DNA from: Bacteroidaceae bacterium
GTDB lineage: Bacteria; Bacteroidota; Bacteroidia; Bacteroidales; Bacteroidaceae
DNA length: 51,575 nt
Direction of reading: 5' to 3'
Assembly (NCBI GenBank): GCA_017470425.1
Contig: JAFUYT010000018.1
Location: 1 to 51,575, forward strand
The notes beneath the pieces were generated by a model, which did no database searches, was not told where the DNA came from, and saw only the letters and a program-made list of their open reading frames with translations. The position numbers were made by a program, and so were the translations under genes. Shown here piece after piece: positions 49,293 to 51,575 of the stretch (position 1 is the first letter of the stretch; every line of letters begins with the position of its first letter).

Positions 49293-49402
49293 CTCCCTAT
49301 AGGGTCCTTCGCAGCCCTCTATAGAGACAGAGCTGACCCTCTATAAAGACTGTGATCACCCTCTATAGAGGGTTGCCAAGGTCTCTGTAGAATGGGGGAG
49401 AA
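49293..49402 (+). repeat. 22-bp tandem array 3 (5 units)
   Basis: Units start at 49293, 49315, 49337, 49359 and 49381. The core CCCTCTATAGAG is partly palindromic (CTCTATAGAG) in each. The sequence differs from arrays 1 and 2 but the 22-bp period is the same. Confidence 0.8.
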
Positions 49403-49460
49403 GAGAGGAGGAAGTTTCGTAATGTTCGTATAGTTTTTTAAAAAAACTTTTTGCGAAGCA

Positions 49461-51182
49461 CTACCCGAGCAAGGACTTGTACCCGATAATCTTCATATCC
49501 TGTGCCCCGCAGATTTCCTGCACTAAGTCATTCAGATGATGAAAACGGGCATAGTCACTGATGGGGCTGCCGGCGCTGCCTACGGCATAACCGTTCACTT
49601 CGCCTTTTTGGCTGATCTCATCATCAAGCTGCCAAGGGGCGAGAATGAGGAGGTGACCGGTGGTACAGGCATAGAACCGCCGTTCCGATGGCTTCCAGTA
49701 GCATGTGATGGGTTCCTTCTGTAAGAGGATGAGAGGGAGTTGTGCATCAATGGCGGCATTGACAATGAGACTCTCGCCCTTGGAGATACCTGGCGTCACC
49801 AGCACCGTGCCCTCCTCGGCCATACGCAGGAGGCGGGCGCGTTCACGCACGAAGAAAGCAGTGAGGTGAGTGGGCATCTTCCGCGGAGCCGTTTTCAGAT
49901 GCTGTCGTTCCTTGTCCGTGAGCTGCCCAGAGGATAGGATAGCCTGCCGCTCAGCCTCATCGACCTCTGTATAGCGGTGGAAGAACACCTGCTCCTTCTC
50001 CGGGTTCTTCAGCAGGAAGAGGTTCCCGAACGCCGCATATTCCCGCCCGCCGATCCACAGGTGCAGCTGCCGTTGCATCAGCCGCGGACACTCTTCCCTG
50101 ATGCGGGCACGAAGCGGATTCTCCAGCATATAGCGCTTGATATTTTCGAGCATACCAGGGCGGTTCACGATGCGGTCATGGTAGCCAGAGGAGAAAAGGA
50201 GCGGGTAGCTCATCCAGTGCTGAGGGTATTTCTTAGAAAAGCGGTTGCGATGAGCAGAATTGTTCTTTTGATTGCCCGCGGGGGAATCCGCGGGCACGGT
50301 GGTCTGCATGTCCGCAGGCCGGGTGCCCTGTATGCCAGTAAGCCCGGTTGCCCGTATGTCCGCGGACCCTGTGCCCTGTATGCCAGTAAGCCCGGTTGCC
50401 CGTATGTCCGCGGGCCGGTTGCCCTGCTGCTTGCTGAGGACTTCAAGAATAGCTTTCTTCAATCCCTCGTCTATCTTACCAACTTCTCCCATCCTTCCCG
50501 CCACGTCTGCGATCCCTTTTTCCATCCCTCCCGCCACTTCTGCGATCCCTTTTTCCATCCCTCCTGCAATTTCTGCGATCCCTTTTCTCGCCTCTCCCGT
50601 CCCTTCTGCGTCCCTTTTTCCCGTTCCTCCTGCCACTTCTGCGGTTCCTTTTTCCATCCCTCCCGCCACTTCTGCAGTATCTTTATTCCCGTCCTCAGCC
50701 ATCGTGCCCGCGGATTCCCCCGCGGGTATCACCTCGTCGAGCAGCCTCCACCACGCCCGCGAGCAGCCGCTCTTGAAGCCGCTGACCACTTGCCCCAGAT
50801 GCTTTCCTTCTGGCAGCGCCTCCTTCACCCTCAATAGCAAGTGTATGTGGTCAGGCATCATCGCCACACGCCACACCTCCACCTGCGGGTACCTGTTGTT
50901 GATCTTCGGCACCTCCTCTTCCAATACCCGTCGTCCCAGTTCCGAAAGCACCATGTGTGGAGCCTCCAAATCATATACCCATGCAGCATGGTCCAGCCTC
51001 TTGGTCGCCATTGCACTTCCTTCGATATGTCCGAACACCCGCGCGCGTCCCTCCGTGACGATCGTCACCATATACGTCCCCACCTCCCGGTAGTCGTGTG
51101 CAAACGCCCGCCTGTGTCCGTTCGGCTTCACCTCCCGTCGCACCGCCCCGTGGTTGCTATAATGTGACTGTTCGTCCGTCAT
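49461..51182 (-). CDS. REP-associated tyrosine transposase (RAYT), with a repeat insertion and a C-terminal extension
   Basis: A 573-residue protein. N-terminal Y1/IS200-like core: YMVTIVTEGRARVFG, then the HUH motif MMPDHIHLLLRV (His112, His114). The candidate nucleophile Tyr334 lies in SSGYHDRIVNRPGMLENIKRYMLENPLRARI. The two are about 220 residues apart against roughly 60-70 in ordinary RAYTs; the excess (about 153-303) is translated from an inverted-repeat-bounded insertion of 11-residue (GMEKGIAEVAG) and 16-residue repeats. The C-terminal ~130 residues (LVTPGISKGESLIVNAAIDAQLPLILLQ...KPSERRFYACTTGHLLILAPW) form a Rossmann-like extension I have seen in Bacteroidetes RAYTs. The start is MTDEQSHYS; -7 TACTTTTG is at 51209-51216. 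Confidence 0.85.
   Translation of the reverse strand: MTDEQSHYSNHGAVRREVKPNGHRRAFAHDYREVGTYMVTIVTEGRARVFGHIEGSAMATKRLDHAAWVYDLEAPHMVLSELGRRVLEEEVPKINNRYPQVEVWRVAMMPDHIHLLLRVKEALPEGKHLGQVVSGFKSGCSRAWWRLLDEVIPAGESAGTMAEDGNKDTAEVAGGMEKGTAEVAGGTGKRDAEGTGEARKGIAEIAGGMEKGIAEVAGGMEKGIADVAGRMGEVGKIDEGLKKAILEVLSKQQGNRPADIRATGLTGIQGTGSADIRATGLTGIQGTRPADMQTTVPADSPAGNQKNNSAHRNRFSKKYPQHWMSYPLLFSSGYHDRIVNRPGMLENIKRYMLENPLRARIREECPRLMQRQLHLWIGGREYAAFGNLFLLKNPEKEQVFFHRYTEVDEAERQAILSSGQLTDKERQHLKTAPRKMPTHLTAFFVRERARLLRMAEEGTVLVTPGISKGESLIVNAAIDAQLPLILLQKEPITCYWKPSERRFYACTTGHLLILAPWQLDDEISQKGEVNGYAVGSAGSPISDYARFHHLNDLVQEICGAQDMKIIGYKSLLG
50323..50418 (-). repeat. 48-bp tandem repeat in the RAYT gene
   Basis: Two nearly identical 48-bp units, each starting GTGCCCTGTATGCCAG on the plus strand, encode the 16-residue repeat SADIRATGLTGIQGT. 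A half-unit follows. Confidence 0.88.
50489..50686 (-). repeat. 33-bp tandem repeat in the RAYT gene
   Basis: Six units of 33 bp, the clearest starting CCATCCCTCCCGCCACTTCT, encode 11-residue repeats such as GMEKGIAEVAG. Confidence 0.88.
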
Positions 51183-51575
51183 GACCAGTTCTTTTGATAA
51201 ATCCTCCGCAAAAGTACAATATAATCCCCTTCCCATCCTCCATTTGTATCAAGAACCTGTCTTCCCACCTCCCCATTTCCTTCTTTCTGCCAGCTTTGTC
51301 TTGATGACCTCGCGGTTATAGCTGGCAATGCTCTCGCTTTTCCCTCCCTGTGCAGCTGAACGCCGCCGGTGGCAGAAGCACATGGTACCGAAGTACAAGT
51401 CTGTATTAGTGCATGTGGGGAGAATTTGATTATGTCTGCAAATATAGATAAAATCTCCGAGCTTATAAGCCAGTCGAGATAAAAATGTGAACAAATTGCC
51501 CCGAAAAAAGAGATCAAGGCTCACATACGCTCTATTTTTATCCTTTTACGTGCTCTAAGTCACAAATCTTTTGTA
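51183..51575. other. Gene-free right end of the window
   Basis: It holds the RAYT leader and its -7 box (TACTTTTG on the minus strand, 51209-51216). Beyond that I see no convincing gene: a 91-codon minus-strand frame (51249-51524) has no recognisable family, a poor composition and no promoter of its own. It could be the decayed remains of something continuing past the edge. Confidence 0.5.

Larger units (their letters stand above)
49125..49460. other. Gene-free region between nagB and the RAYT gene, a composite repeat
   Basis: It holds 15-bp perfect inverted repeats TACGAACATTACGAA (49157-49171) and its complement (49416-49430), a 42-bp perfect palindrome (49213-49254), and five 22-bp tandem units (49293-49402). 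A poly-T/poly-A tract lies at 49434-49449, just before the RAYT stop codon. No open frame here is credible. Confidence 0.8.
50275..50726. mobile_element. BIME-like element inserted in the RAYT gene
   Basis: Perfect 24-bp inverted repeats (50275-50298 and 50703-50726) bound 452 bp. Each arm holds its own hairpin, CCCGCGG-N6-CCGCGGG, as a REP does. Inside are two 48-bp direct repeats (50323-50418) and six 33-bp repeats (starts 50489, 50522, 50555, 50588, 50621, 50654). The whole is read through without a stop. Confidence 0.75.

Noticed and set aside
51249-51524. 91-codon minus-strand frame at the right end
   Set aside because: No recognisable family, odd composition, no promoter with both boxes. 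It may be a relic but cannot be supported as a gene.

Overview
The window looks like chromosome of a GC-rich Bacteroidales bacterium, most likely a member of the Prevotellaceae. This rests on Bacteroidetes-type promoters (a TTTG or TTG box about 20 bp before TAnnTTTG), almost no Shine-Dalgarno sequences, the glycine-lipid gene pair, secreted proteins ending in a short 'GxYIxxGKKVxxK/R' tail, and the Bacteroidetes gene order of the division and cell wall cluster. The genus is inferred, not proven.

Layout. 1-2.2 kb: the 3' end of a PD-(D/E)XK nuclease-type gene, then a three-gene hipB-hipS-hipT toxin-antitoxin operon with two palindromic operators around its promoter. 2.2-2.9 kb: non-coding DNA with hairpins and a 22-bp tandem array. 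2.9-4.0 kb: a C10 (streptopain-like) protease that seems to lack its catalytic histidine. 4.1-19.6 kb, minus strand: the dcw cluster, read in the order rsmH, ftsL-like, ftsI, murE, mraY, murD, ftsW, murG, murC, ftsQ, ftsA, ftsZ, without mraZ at its usual head position. It makes the peptidoglycan precursor (murC/D/E, mraY, murG) and the divisome (ftsL/I/W/Q/A/Z). 19.8-22.0 kb: a small secreted protein and the two acyltransferases of glycine-lipid synthesis (glsA, glsB types). 22.0-26.2 kb, minus: a GH3 glycosidase and tyrS. 26.5-28.1 kb: a coiled-coil secreted protein, a small ferredoxin and tRNA-Met(CAU). 28.1-28.6 kb: a non-coding element with 83-bp inverted repeats. 28.7-33.9 kb, minus: gpmI, a CvfB-type S1 protein overlapping a LolD-type ATPase, and a CPA2 antiporter. 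34.1-46.7 kb, plus: asd, secreted proteins including a very large discoidin-type protein and an M60 mucin-peptidase homologue, a DUF6057-type membrane protein and a CxxCH/beta-propeller lipoprotein. 46.7-49.1 kb: a succinyl-CoA:acetate-type CoA-transferase and nagB. 49.1-51.2 kb: palindromes, another 22-bp array, and a RAYT (REP-associated tyrosine transposase) gene on the minus strand.

The most unusual content is the repeat DNA. Three non-coding loci (2.4, 28.3 and 49.3 kb) carry direct tandem arrays with the same 22-bp period. Two of them share the same consensus, and two are bounded by inverted repeats. The RAYT gene carries an in-frame segment of about 450 bp that is bounded by perfect 24-bp inverted repeats, each itself a REP-like hairpin, and is filled with 33-bp and 48-bp tandem repeats. 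Together these suggest a family of RAYT-associated, BIME-like elements. Separately, small repeats have entered reading frames: a shared 32-bp hairpin in the ftsA and ftsZ tails, G/C-rich palindromes at the start of the GH3 gene, and a duplicated 54-bp unit at the start of the lipoprotein gene.
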